A DNA stretch of 7,770 bases from Bacteroidales bacterium UBA5762 (GCA_002418865.1 DIEY01000021.1:1-7770), one strand, 5' to 3'; numbered from the stretch's first letter, positions 1 to 6,982 are shown. The notes: generated from the letters alone by a model not told the origin. Program-made: numbers and translations.

Positions 1-69
1 TTATTTACGGATAAGCACTAAGTGTGCTTCAATAAAATGATATCTCTCATTTTCAATGGTTCTTTTTCA
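1..69 (-). pseudogene. possible minus-strand C-terminal remnant
   Basis: Read on the minus strand, the first three bases are a TAA stop, preceded by about 21 codons ending in the residues HFIEAHLVLIRK. The frame is closed by a stop at about 68-70, so no complete gene is present. The composition is protein-like and could be the end of a decayed gene extending from the right, for example a transposase, but no family is recognisable. Chance is also possible. Confidence 0.15.
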
Positions 70-101
70 AGGATCATCATTTGATTAGCATATCGAGGTG
101 A

Positions 102-236
102 AATTTTCTAACAAAGTTCGAATCATTCTCATATAATAAACATTTCGAAGAGCTCAGGACAACCATTGAGGTGGAATTTCTCTGGCCAGAAAAAGTTGAA
201 GAGGTTTATGCACTCATTCTGAAGCTCCAGCCATAA
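102..236 (+). pseudogene. possible C-terminal gene fragment, unidentified
   Basis: This frame is open for 44 codons between a TGA at 99-101 and a TAA at 234-236. It has no ATG and no evident start. The predicted peptide looks protein-like, with an amphipathic charged second half (residues like IEVEFLWPEKVEEVYALILK), more so than random AT-rich DNA usually gives. I do not recognise a family. It could be the tail of a gene that lost its 5' part, or chance. Confidence 0.2.
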
Positions 237-328
237 AGAACATACACAGGCAGAAAATGAGAATGTTATTCTTCCTCATAATTACTGAAGAATTCGCATT
301 TACTCTTTAATATCATCATAATACCGGG

Positions 329-362
329 CTTTTATCAAAACATTAAACCAGGACTTTTATCA
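329..362 (+). repeat. direct repeat CTTTTATCA, 25-base spacing
   Basis: The nine bases CTTTTATCA occur at 329-337 and again at 354-362, each preceded by a similar CC-purine context (CCGGG and CCAGGA). The start-to-start distance of 25 bases is a little over two helical turns. It lies about 220-250 bases before the first gene of the operon, so it could be a tandem operator for a regulator, but it may be chance in AT-rich DNA. Confidence 0.3.
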
Positions 363-370
363 TATATTAC

Positions 371-478
371 ATGTCTCATCTTTCATCTGTCAGAGAATTC
401 ATCGAAGGCTATTATCTCTTGAAAGTCATACGGAAAGAGTATAAAACAGTCAGTGCTTCTGAGTTTTGGAAAATTTAA
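371..478 (+). CDS. small ORF of 35 codons, hypothetical
   Basis: An ATG-started frame of 35 codons ends at TAA 476-478. The predicted peptide begins MSHLSSVREFIEGYYLLKVI and continues with a basic stretch (RKEYK) and an aromatic tail (EFWKI). It has no signal peptide, Cys pair or recognisable DNA-binding motif. No ribosome-binding site is visible; the preceding bases are AT-only apart from a few C. It sits 102 bases upstream of the nuclease gene in the same orientation. It could be a small leader-encoded protein, a fragment of a decayed gene, or noncoding leader; the candidate promoter at 419-445 lies inside it, which argues that both cannot be right. I do not recognise it. Confidence 0.2.
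   Translation: MSHLSSVREFIEGYYLLKVIRKEYKTVSASEFWKI
419..445 (+). promoter_or_regulatory. candidate sigma70-like promoter for the operon
   Basis: TTGAAA (419-424) and TATAAA (440-445) each match the sigma70 consensus at five of six positions, but the spacer is 15 bases, shorter than the preferred 17. Transcription from here would give a leader of roughly 130 bases before the ATG at 581. An alternative -10, TATAAT at 132-137 with CTAACA 18 bases upstream, would give a leader of over 400 bases. If the host is a Bacteroidota-type organism the consensus would differ, so the call is weak. Confidence 0.25.
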
Positions 479-580
479 GCCTAACATTTTCAATCAAGAA
501 AACAATAAAATAAGCCACTTGTAGCACTTTAAATCGCAAATCAGTTTGGTCATTCCTGACATTTTAATAAAAACCACACA

Positions 581-1747
581 ATGCCATCCCCCAAACCTCT
601 ACAAATTCTGGCTGAGGCCACCAGTGGTAAGGCTTACCAGTCGAGAAAATTCTGCATCGAGAATTCTGCACGACAAGAGCCTCTTATCGACAACGGTGTC
701 ACTTTCACGTTTGAAAAATTCGGCGAAACTGAAAAACACGGGGAATCGAAAAATCTTCTAGATTCTTCAAAGAGGATCTCGACTCCGCTTTTCTCGTTTT
801 TCCTCGATGGGTCCAGAATTACTTACAAAATTGGTGATGTCCAATATGGTGGAAGAGTTTATCCAATACTGGTCGGCCAACTGGGAGTTGCATGCTGTCA
901 AAGACACAACCCCGCAGTATTCAAAAGCGTTAAGGTCGTGAACAGGATTGTTGTCGCCATTCCGTCTTCTGCCAACGCAGATGGAAAAGGAGCAAATTCT
1001 AAAGATCCATTTTACAAAAAAATAACCGATCGAATCAATGATGAGTCTTCCTTGAAACGAATTGGAATTAAAATTGATTCTATCATACCGTACCCTGAAA
1101 AAGCCGATTTTGAATACACAAATTTAGCTATTGCCACATTGCACCAAGAAATGATGGACATGGAAAAGGAGATGGTAAATTGGCTTGTTCAAGACAAGAA
1201 GCTGCTGTCAACGGAAAAACGGCTAATTAAAGATGGTTCTGTTGAATATCAAAACACCAACTATGGAGTATATGGCGAAATTTCTAGATTAATAAGCAAT
1301 TACCAGAGTGTTGTTGGCGTTTCAAAGCGTTTTAACCCTGAAAAATGCGTCGATAAAACCGGAAAATCAAGTGCGAGTTTGATCGCTCAGTTGCCTTTAT
1401 ACCATCGGACGCCAGCCTATAAATTTAAATCAGCACACACCAGTTCAAGAGATAATCCCGTTTGGATGGCTGCATGGTATGTTCGGATTAGAGCGACAAA
1501 TCGTACAATTGGACCGTTTGACGGAATAGTGAAAATTGAGAGAATTCTAGTAACTGAGCGAGAAAAAGAAAAAGGACTCGATAGTGAAGAAGTAGATTTG
1601 ATCTCGGCAAATATCATCTCTGAAAGAAATCCTACATGTTATGGGAAGGACGCGCGGTGGGCGAATCATCTCTATCCGATTTATCTAACCGAGCTAAGCA
1701 TGAAGAGCCAACGAATCAGTGAGCAGGTACTGATGAATTTACTATAA
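581..1747 (+). CDS. NurA-like DNA nuclease
   Basis: The 388-residue product looks like a member of the NurA nuclease superfamily (RNase H-like fold), metal-dependent enzymes that degrade DNA ends together with the HerA ATPase. The visible signs are the first acidic motif FLDGSR (Asp76), a second acidic motif LIKDGS (Asp218), a VGVSKRF segment at 245-251 where NurA proteins carry a conserved Lys, YHRTPAY at 274-280, the PVWMAAWYVRIR strand at 293-304, and the C-terminal LYPIYLTEL segment at 364-372 matching the family's Pro/Glu-bearing final helix. No signal peptide or membrane segment is seen, so it should be cytoplasmic. ATG 581 is the only reasonable start: an in-frame TGA lies at 557-559 and the next Met is residue 191. 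The HerA-type gene follows after 12 bases, which strongly supports the call. The first 65 or so residues are low in recognisable motifs and contain a tandem duplication (641-670). Assignment rests on motifs; sequence identity to archaeal NurA is likely low. Confidence 0.75.
   Translation: MPSPKPLQILAEATSGKAYQSRKFCIENSARQEPLIDNGVTFTFEKFGETEKHGESKNLLDSSKRISTPLFSFFLDGSRITYKIGDVQYGGRVYPILVGQLGVACCQRHNPAVFKSVKVVNRIVVAIPSSANADGKGANSKDPFYKKITDRINDESSLKRIGIKIDSIIPYPEKADFEYTNLAIATLHQEMMDMEKEMVNWLVQDKKLLSTEKRLIKDGSVEYQNTNYGVYGEISRLISNYQSVVGVSKRFNPEKCVDKTGKSSASLIAQLPLYHRTPAYKFKSAHTSSRDNPVWMAAWYVRIRATNRTIGPFDGIVKIERILVTEREKEKGLDSEEVDLISANIISERNPTCYGKDARWANHLYPIYLTELSMKSQRISEQVLMNLL
641..670 (+). repeat. 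imperfect tandem duplication in the 5' part of the nuclease gene
   Basis: TCGAGAAAATTCTGCA (641-656) is followed immediately by TCGAGAATTCTGCA (657-670); the second copy lacks two A residues. The units of 16 and 14 bases together span 30 bases, so the frame is kept, but the two copies are read in different frames relative to their own sequence. It lies in codons 21-30, before the first recognisable nuclease motif. Confidence 0.7.
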
Positions 1748-1759
1748 CGAGATAATAAT

Positions 1760-3439
1760 ATGACAATAATTGGAAGAGTTGCTGCTTTAGAAAATCGACC
1801 GACGACTATTGACGAGTTCTATTTTTGGACAAACCGAGACCGTATTCTCAATCCTTTCGATGTTGTGGTAGTTGAACATCTCAATTCTTCAAAAACGTTT
1901 GGAGTTATAGAAGAAATTTTTCATATAACCGATTCATCGGGATACATGGGTTCATTCATATCAAATGATTTTGGAGATCCAGAGCTATCTCCACCGACAC
2001 ACCGAATCGGGATGAACTACATTAAAGCGAAAGTTGTAGGTAATTCTTCAGAAATCTATAATCCCGTCTGTGATGGGAGTAAGGTTCATTTGGCGAGTGA
2101 AGAAGAAGTTAAAAAAGCTTTGGGCCTATCTAGAGTAAGCAATGCATTTCCATGTGGGTATATTCAGATGTACTCATACAATCAAAAAGAAAAGTTGAGA
2201 ATACCCGTCGATTTCAATGGAAAGTTTCTCATAGGACCCGAAGGAGCTCATCTCAACATTAGCGGCATTTCCGGGTTAGCAGCAAAAACATCATACGCAA
2301 TGTTTTTGTTAAAAGGAATCCAGCATAAGATGATGCTTCCGGCCGAACAAAAACCCCTTCCTGATGAAACAGTTGCATTTGTTGTTATCAATGTTAAGGG
2401 GCGTGATCTTTTAGCAATTGATAAGCCACCTGCTAAAGAGGAATTTGCTGAAAAGGATCGAGAATTATACAAAACTCTTAATATCGATCCGACACCTTTC
2501 CAGCTTGTAAGATACTATTATCCTTTCGATGATGAGCACTATTCCAATACATATGCATCAACGAAAGACGTCCAAGATCAAATAAAAGCTGGTATCGGGA
2601 AACGTTTCAAATATGTGTATGAAGACGATATTGAGTCAATAGATTTACTTCTTAGCAGCATTGATGATTCGTCTGGAACAATGGAGTCAGTTTGCAGTTT
2701 CATACAGTCTGGCCAAGGCAATTTTGATCCGAAATCAACAAGAGACTGGGATAGCTTTGAAAGAGAAGTCGATGCGCAGTGTCAGAAGGGTGGCGGAGGA
2801 AGCAACCGAGAAATTATGGTTCAAAGTTGGCGGAAATTCAAACGGATTATTTCGAAGTCGTTGAGGAATCCTCTATTTGCGAATCGAGTTGATGAGACAA
2901 AAGGAGAAGTTCATCTCTCCACCGCGCTATCAAGAATCAAGCCAAATGAAGTTCATGTAATCGATATTGCTAAACTTGATGAAACCTTACAATCGTATAT
3001 CTTCGGTGACGTTATTCGTTGTATCTACGAAAAGAAACTTGGGAAAAATTCGGATGAGAATGAAGAACTCCCTACCAGAATAATCATCTTTATCGACGAG
3101 CTGAACAAATATGGTGGCACCGATTTACCAAAAAATTCTCCAATCTTAAGACAATTGATTGATATTACTGAAAGAGGACGCTCATTAGGGATAGTGTTAT
3201 TCTCGGCGGAGCAATTTAAGAGTGCGATTCATGCTCGCATAAAAGGCAATTGTGCAACTCATGCATATGGCCGAACTAACGCAATCGAAATTTCTCAGAA
3301 AGATTACAGCTATATCCCGTCGGTTTATAAGAACATGATGATCCGTATGACTCAGGGAGAGTATATTGTGCAGAATCCAGTATTCACATCGCCGCTTCAT
3401 ATAAGGTTCCCAAAACCCGTATATTTTCAAGAAAAATAA
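1760..3439 (+). CDS. HerA/FtsK-type DNA translocase ATPase with variant P-loop
   Basis: The 559-residue protein has the layout of HerA-family hexameric DNA-pumping ATPases. The N-terminal 95 or so residues form a beta-rich HAS-barrel-like region (FDVVVVEHL, TFGVIEEIF). The nucleotide-binding segment is LNISGISGLAAKTS (165-178), a variant P-loop with Lys176-Thr177 but Ala where the usual Gly precedes Lys. Walker B is RIIIFIDELN (440-449, Asp446-Glu447). It is followed by ERGRSLGIVLFSAEQF (471-486), the typical HerA sensor strand (compare IGLIIVSQ in relatives), and GNCATHAYGRT (497-506), where Arg505 is a candidate trans-acting arginine. Residues 310-350 hold an insertion with a GGGG linker. 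It sits 12 bases after the NurA-like gene, in the same frame, as in archaeal herA-nurA pairs, so it probably drives DNA into or past the nuclease. The GHKL ATPase gene follows after 8 bases. Full length, with no frameshift seen. Confidence 0.85.
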   Translation: MTIIGRVAALENRPTTIDEFYFWTNRDRILNPFDVVVVEHLNSSKTFGVIEEIFHITDSSGYMGSFISNDFGDPELSPPTHRIGMNYIKAKVVGNSSEIYNPVCDGSKVHLASEEEVKKALGLSRVSNAFPCGYIQMYSYNQKEKLRIPVDFNGKFLIGPEGAHLNISGISGLAAKTSYAMFLLKGIQHKMMLPAEQKPLPDETVAFVVINVKGRDLLAIDKPPAKEEFAEKDRELYKTLNIDPTPFQLVRYYYPFDDEHYSNTYASTKDVQDQIKAGIGKRFKYVYEDDIESIDLLLSSIDDSSGTMESVCSFIQSGQGNFDPKSTRDWDSFEREVDAQCQKGGGGSNREIMVQSWRKFKRIISKSLRNPLFANRVDETKGEVHLSTALSRIKPNEVHVIDIAKLDETLQSYIFGDVIRCIYEKKLGKNSDENEELPTRIIIFIDELNKYGGTDLPKNSPILRQLIDITERGRSLGIVLFSAEQFKSAIHARIKGNCATHAYGRTNAIEISQKDYSYIPSVYKNMMIRMTQGEYIVQNPVFTSPLHIRFPKPVYFQEK

Positions 3440-3447
3440 ATATTTCC

Positions 3448-5049
3448 ATGGCAAAGCACAAAGAAGTCGTAGTCGGCAAAAATGTTATTGAAGTGCTGAC
3501 AGAGGGAATGTATGACAACCCTCTGGTAATTTATCGGGAGTATATCCAAAATTCTGTAGATTCTATTAACCACGCTGTCGAACTTGGTTTTATTGAAAAT
3601 GATTTAGATGGAAGCATCCAAATCTTAATAGACCATCATAAAAAAGCCGTTGAAATCACGGACAATGGTACAGGCATCAAACGCAATGAAGCTTGGAGCT
3701 TGTTAACCAGTGTTGCCGCTTCAACTAAAGACCGGAACAAACACCTGGGATTCAGGGGAATAGGTCGGTTAGCCGGATTGGCTTATTGTCAGACGTTAAT
3801 TATAGAGACTTCTTATCCAGGCGAAGCATTCAAAACCATCCTGGAATGGAACGGCGATCAACTTCGAAAAATAATCGGGAATTTTGAAGACAAAAGAAAA
3901 GCTGATGAGGTAATCCAAGCCATCACAAAATTTAGCAATGATACGAGTGAGGCTGAAGATGATCATTATTTTAGAGTAAGATTATTGAACATACGACATC
4001 CGAAAATCTTAAATGCTGATCAAGTTATAAAGTATTTACGAATTATTTCACCGGTACCTTTTAACCCGCAATTTATATTTAGTACTGATATTAAAAAACG
4101 TTTGCAAAACGAGAGCATACACCTTGGTGAGTATCATATCGCTGTTAACAATGAAGCACTCAGAAAACCGTACAGGACAAAGATTTATCGAACCGACAAC
4201 AAATTAGAAAAAAGTATTGATGATATCATTGACACACCAGAAATAGAAATCGCTGATGATTCGTCTGGAAAAATAATTGCACGAGGTTGGTATAGTTTGA
4301 CAAAACTCATGCAAAGAATCCCAGCATATAATGAAGCACGTGGGATAAGATTGAGAAAAGGAAATATCCAAATAGGAGATGATTTAACCGTCGAGAGGTT
4401 CTTCTCTGACGAACGATTTCATAAATATTTTGTCGGTGAAATCCACATTGTATCAAATGATTTAACACCTAATGGCCAGAGAGATTATTTTGATACATCC
4501 GACACTCTTCATATCTTCGAAGCAAAAATGAAAGAGTTGGCGTACAAGCTCACACGGCTATGCCACGATACGTCAGATATGAACAGCGCTTTGGACAAGA
4601 TCGGAAAATTTGAAAAGCAAAAAGAAAATTTCCGCACAAAATCTGCTGATGGAAAGTTTTTAAGTCCAAGTCACGAAGAAAAAGAAAAAAGGCAACTTGA
4701 AGAATTAGCAGAAAAAGCCGACAGCAGTATTGAAAAGCTCAGAAAAATTGAGAAAAAGGCCGCTGAAGATGAATCGCTTGCCAAAATTCTAAAACACCGA
4801 ATACCGGACCCAGTTAAAATAAAATCGTCCACTGACGACGATAACTTACCTACCAAAAATGGTTGTGACAAGAAAAACGGAAAGAAAAAATATCTCACTC
4901 AAAACTTTTCTACACTGAATCGAAAAGAAAGAAAAATGGTAAGTGACATACTCGAAATCATCCAAAAAGTTTTAACACCCGATCTTGCGAGTAATTTAGT
5001 CTTAAAAATTGAAGAGCATTTTAGAGATGGCGAAAGCGCAAAAAAGTAA
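3448..5049 (+). CDS. GHKL (Hsp90/MORC-like) ATPase with coiled-coil tail
   Basis: This 533-residue protein has a Bergerat-fold ATPase domain in residues 1-130: the N-box YREYIQNSVDSI (29-40, with Glu31, Asn35 and Asp38), the G1 box ITDNGTGI (70-77) and the G2 lid motif LGFRGIGRLAG (100-110). A middle transducer-like domain follows, with RGIRLRKGNIQIGDD (298-312) and PNGQRDYFD (341-349), features seen in Hsp90/MORC-type bacterial ATPases and expected to contact the ATP gamma-phosphate. Residues 385-445 are rich in Lys and Glu in heptad-like order and probably form a coiled coil, then come a low-complexity basic linker (450-480) and a short C-terminal helical region. In Hsp90, MutL and MORC proteins ATP binding closes a dimer clamp; by analogy this one may gate or clamp DNA for the neighbouring nuclease-ATPase pair. 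No mutL endonuclease motif and no membrane segment are seen. The last 23 bases overlap the radical SAM gene. Exact subfamily is uncertain. Confidence 0.85.
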   Translation: MAKHKEVVVGKNVIEVLTEGMYDNPLVIYREYIQNSVDSINHAVELGFIENDLDGSIQILIDHHKKAVEITDNGTGIKRNEAWSLLTSVAASTKDRNKHLGFRGIGRLAGLAYCQTLIIETSYPGEAFKTILEWNGDQLRKIIGNFEDKRKADEVIQAITKFSNDTSEAEDDHYFRVRLLNIRHPKILNADQVIKYLRIISPVPFNPQFIFSTDIKKRLQNESIHLGEYHIAVNNEALRKPYRTKIYRTDNKLEKSIDDIIDTPEIEIADDSSGKIIARGWYSLTKLMQRIPAYNEARGIRLRKGNIQIGDDLTVERFFSDERFHKYFVGEIHIVSNDLTPNGQRDYFDTSDTLHIFEAKMKELAYKLTRLCHDTSDMNSALDKIGKFEKQKENFRTKSADGKFLSPSHEEKEKRQLEELAEKADSSIEKLRKIEKKAAEDESLAKILKHRIPDPVKIKSSTDDDNLPTKNGCDKKNGKKKYLTQNFSTLNRKERKMVSDILEIIQKVLTPDLASNLVLKIEEHFRDGESAKK

Positions 5050-6982
5050 TCCTCAGCGTAATGTCCTTCTTGTCGAACCGGATTATAACAATAAGTACCC
5101 GCCGATTGGTTTAATGAAACTTGCCACGTATCACCGAATGAGAGGTGATAATGTGAGGTTCTTTAAAGGCGACTTAAGAAGTCTGGTTGCAGAACAGTAT
5201 GCAAATTATCTAATTGAGAAATTTCAATCAATCGACTCGAACGTACTATGGAATCGATATTCTTTTCAGATAGCCGTTGCTATTCGCAAAGGAAGCCGAG
5301 AACAGCTTGAAGAGATTGCACGACTGTCTAAAAACTACGACGCCGTAATCTTGAGTTGGTTGGCTTATTTTCAAAAAATCAATCGAAAAAAGAAAATAAT
5401 CCAGGAACTGGCTTGGGATAGAATTTGCATTGCCACACTGTTTACGTTTTATTTTAAACAAACAGTTGAAACAATTAAATTTTGCAAAGAACGGTTGTTG
5501 GTCGAAAATGGCGAGCTCCTCGTAGGCGGTGTTTTGGCTTCAGTAATCCCAGAAGAGCTAAAGGCAGCAACTGGAATCACACCGATTGTCGGCCTTCTAG
5601 ACAAACCTGGAGTTCTAGATAAAGACGACAAGACAATAATAGACGAACTAACGCCAGATTACTCAATACTCGAGGAGATCGATCATATATATCCTGAGAA
5701 CAATGGATATTATGGCTATACAAGCCGTGGATGCATCCGCAAATGTAGCTTTTGCGCGGTCCCCAAGCTTGAGCCAGTCTTCAAGCATTCAATATCAATT
5801 TCAAGACATCTGAAAGAAGTAGATGAGAAATATGGGGCGAGAAAAAATCTCCTCCTTCTAGACAATAATGTCTTAGCTTCTAATAAATTCCCAGAAATTA
5901 TACAGGAAATACGAGATCTCGGATTTGTCCCAGGCGCAAAATTCGTGCCTCCGAACATGCTCAGATTAGCTGTAGACAATCTGAAAAATGGTTTTAACGA
6001 ATACGCTTACAGAAGATTAGCAGCAAAACTCATTCGCCAGTTTCGAAACAAACTTGTCGGACAGGCGCGTATCGCACTTGATCAAGAATTAAATAAAGCT
6101 TCGATAAATGAAAATGAGTTGCCTTCAACTCAGCAAATCTTAGATATCTTCAACGCGATAGGAGATCTCTACGAGAGCAGAAAAATTAAAATTCGAGTCA
6201 AACGCTACGTAGATTTTAATCAAGGTGTTGATGCACGACTACTAAATGAAGAGAAGATGTTTTTGTTATCTACTATTCCTATACGTCCGCTCAGAATCGC
6301 TTTCGATAGCATGAAATTCGCCGAGGACTATACACAAGCACTTAAACTCGCTGCGAAGTTTAACATTCATAACCTTTCAAACTATCTCCTTTATAATTTC
6401 GAAGATCGTCCAATTGAGTTATTTGAGCGAATGCAACTCAATGTTGAGCTGAGTAACGACCTCGGGATTCAAATATATTCTTTTCCTATGCGATATAGTC
6501 CTATTTATGATTCAAATCAGTTACATCATGGACGAAATTTTATTGGTACACATTGGTGTAAGAAATTTATACGAGCCATTCAGGTAGTTCTAAATGCAAC
6601 TAAAGGGAAAGTCGGTACACGAATAGACTTTTTCAGAGCAGCGTTTGGGAAAGACGCAGAAGAATTTAATGAGATCCTCTGGATGCCGGAATTTTATATC
6701 TTACATAGGTATTATTTTAGAGACACTGGATTGACACAAGCTTGGCGTGTGCTTTTCAAATCTCTTACGAATAAAGAGTTTAAGAGTATCGAGCAAACAA
6801 TCAAATCCTGTGATTTCAAAAATATTGAGTCGCTTAACATAAGTCCTAAAGCCCGCATTTTGCTCAAACACTACTGCTGCGACACCGCTCCTTCTCTTCC
6901 AAATCTCCAAAGCATCGAAATGTTAAAAGAACTCTCATATAATTATGTAGGAACTCAGGAACAACCTCTGCCCTCAGCATGA
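5027..6982 (+). CDS. radical SAM protein with B12-domain-like N-terminus
   Basis: The 651-residue product has an N-terminal Rossmann-like region (RNVLLVEPDYNNKYPPIGLM, 11-30; DAVILSW, 105-111; ELLVGGVLAS, 163-172) in the style of B12-binding domains. It lacks the DxHxxG cobalamin ligand motif, so cobalamin binding is doubtful. The radical SAM cluster motif is RGCIRKCSFC (Cys236, Cys240, Cys243, i.e. Cx3Cx2C), followed by a LLLLDNN strand (275-281). A helical insertion occupies about 310-395, before NQGVDARLL (398-406), IAFDS (424-428) and YSFPMRYSPI (484-493), which would complete the barrel. The C-terminal 150 residues are helical and unrecognised. The enzyme should cleave S-adenosylmethionine with a 4Fe-4S cluster to make a radical; its substrate is unknown. 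ATG 5027 was preferred to the TTG at 5009; it overlaps the preceding gene by 23 bases, implying translational coupling. Its stop codon overlaps the umuD start. It is not a viperin-type protein by its motif context. Confidence 0.88.
   Translation: MAKAQKSNPQRNVLLVEPDYNNKYPPIGLMKLATYHRMRGDNVRFFKGDLRSLVAEQYANYLIEKFQSIDSNVLWNRYSFQIAVAIRKGSREQLEEIARLSKNYDAVILSWLAYFQKINRKKKIIQELAWDRICIATLFTFYFKQTVETIKFCKERLLVENGELLVGGVLASVIPEELKAATGITPIVGLLDKPGVLDKDDKTIIDELTPDYSILEEIDHIYPENNGYYGYTSRGCIRKCSFCAVPKLEPVFKHSISISRHLKEVDEKYGARKNLLLLDNNVLASNKFPEIIQEIRDLGFVPGAKFVPPNMLRLAVDNLKNGFNEYAYRRLAAKLIRQFRNKLVGQARIALDQELNKASINENELPSTQQILDIFNAIGDLYESRKIKIRVKRYVDFNQGVDARLLNEEKMFLLSTIPIRPLRIAFDSMKFAEDYTQALKLAAKFNIHNLSNYLLYNFEDRPIELFERMQLNVELSNDLGIQIYSFPMRYSPIYDSNQLHHGRNFIGTHWCKKFIRAIQVVLNATKGKVGTRIDFFRAAFGKDAEEFNEILWMPEFYILHRYYFRDTGLTQAWRVLFKSLTNKEFKSIEQTIKSCDFKNIESLNISPKARILLKHYCCDTAPSLPNLQSIEMLKELSYNYVGTQEQPLPSA
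6915..6943 (+). promoter_or_regulatory. candidate internal promoter for umuDC
   Basis: A perfect TATAAT at 6938-6943 lies 17 bases after TCGAAA (6915-6920, four of six to the -35 consensus), inside the 3' end of the radical SAM gene and about 35 bases before the umuD ATG. Three GAAC tetramers at 6929, 6951 and 6959 flank the -10. They are direct repeats, so they do not form the inverted GAAC/GTTC box of Gram-positive LexA, nor the spacing of the alphaproteobacterial type. It could let umuDC be transcribed apart from the upstream cassette; coding constraint and AT-richness make chance possible. Confidence 0.35.

Larger units (their letters stand above)
1..580. other. gene-poor upstream region with possible gene relics
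   Basis: No convincing gene lies in this AT-rich stretch. What can be seen: a plus-strand open frame without ATG at 102-236, a minus-strand open frame ending at base 1, a 35-codon ORF at 371-478, a tiny hydrophobic ORF at 258-311 (17 codons from ATG), a direct repeat at 329-362, and weak sigma70-like promoter matches. No tRNA, rRNA, CRISPR or clear terminal inverted repeat was found by eye. The mix of protein-like but start-less fragments suggests decayed coding DNA at the edge of an acquired island, with its right part serving as the leader of the operon that begins at 581. This reading is inference. Confidence 0.5.

Noticed and set aside
324..362. CRISPR-like repeat array
   Set aside because: Only two short imperfect copies exist, with no regular longer repeat-spacer series.
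384..460. E. coli-type LexA box (CTGT-N8-ACAG) upstream of the operon
   Set aside because: CTGT at 386 and ACAG at 446 are not in the required spacing; no proper palindrome was found.
546..761. A 71-codon plus-strand frame overlapping the start of the nuclease gene
   Set aside because: It needs a non-ATG start, has no recognisable motif, and overlaps the better-supported NurA-like frame.
4671..4898. A minus-strand frame rich in Ser and Phe opposite the GHKL coiled coil
   Set aside because: It is the antisense image of Lys/Glu-rich repeats (TTT/TTC codons from AAA/GAA) and not a membrane protein gene.
5009..5026. TTG start six codons upstream for the radical SAM protein
   Set aside because: The ATG at 5027 gives a conventional start, and the added residues MKSILE have no supporting motif; the overlap with the GHKL gene would also be longer.
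5057..5120. A cobalamin-binding site in the radical SAM protein's N-terminus
   Set aside because: The region looks B12-domain-like but the DxHxxG ligand motif is absent, so cobalamin binding is not claimed.
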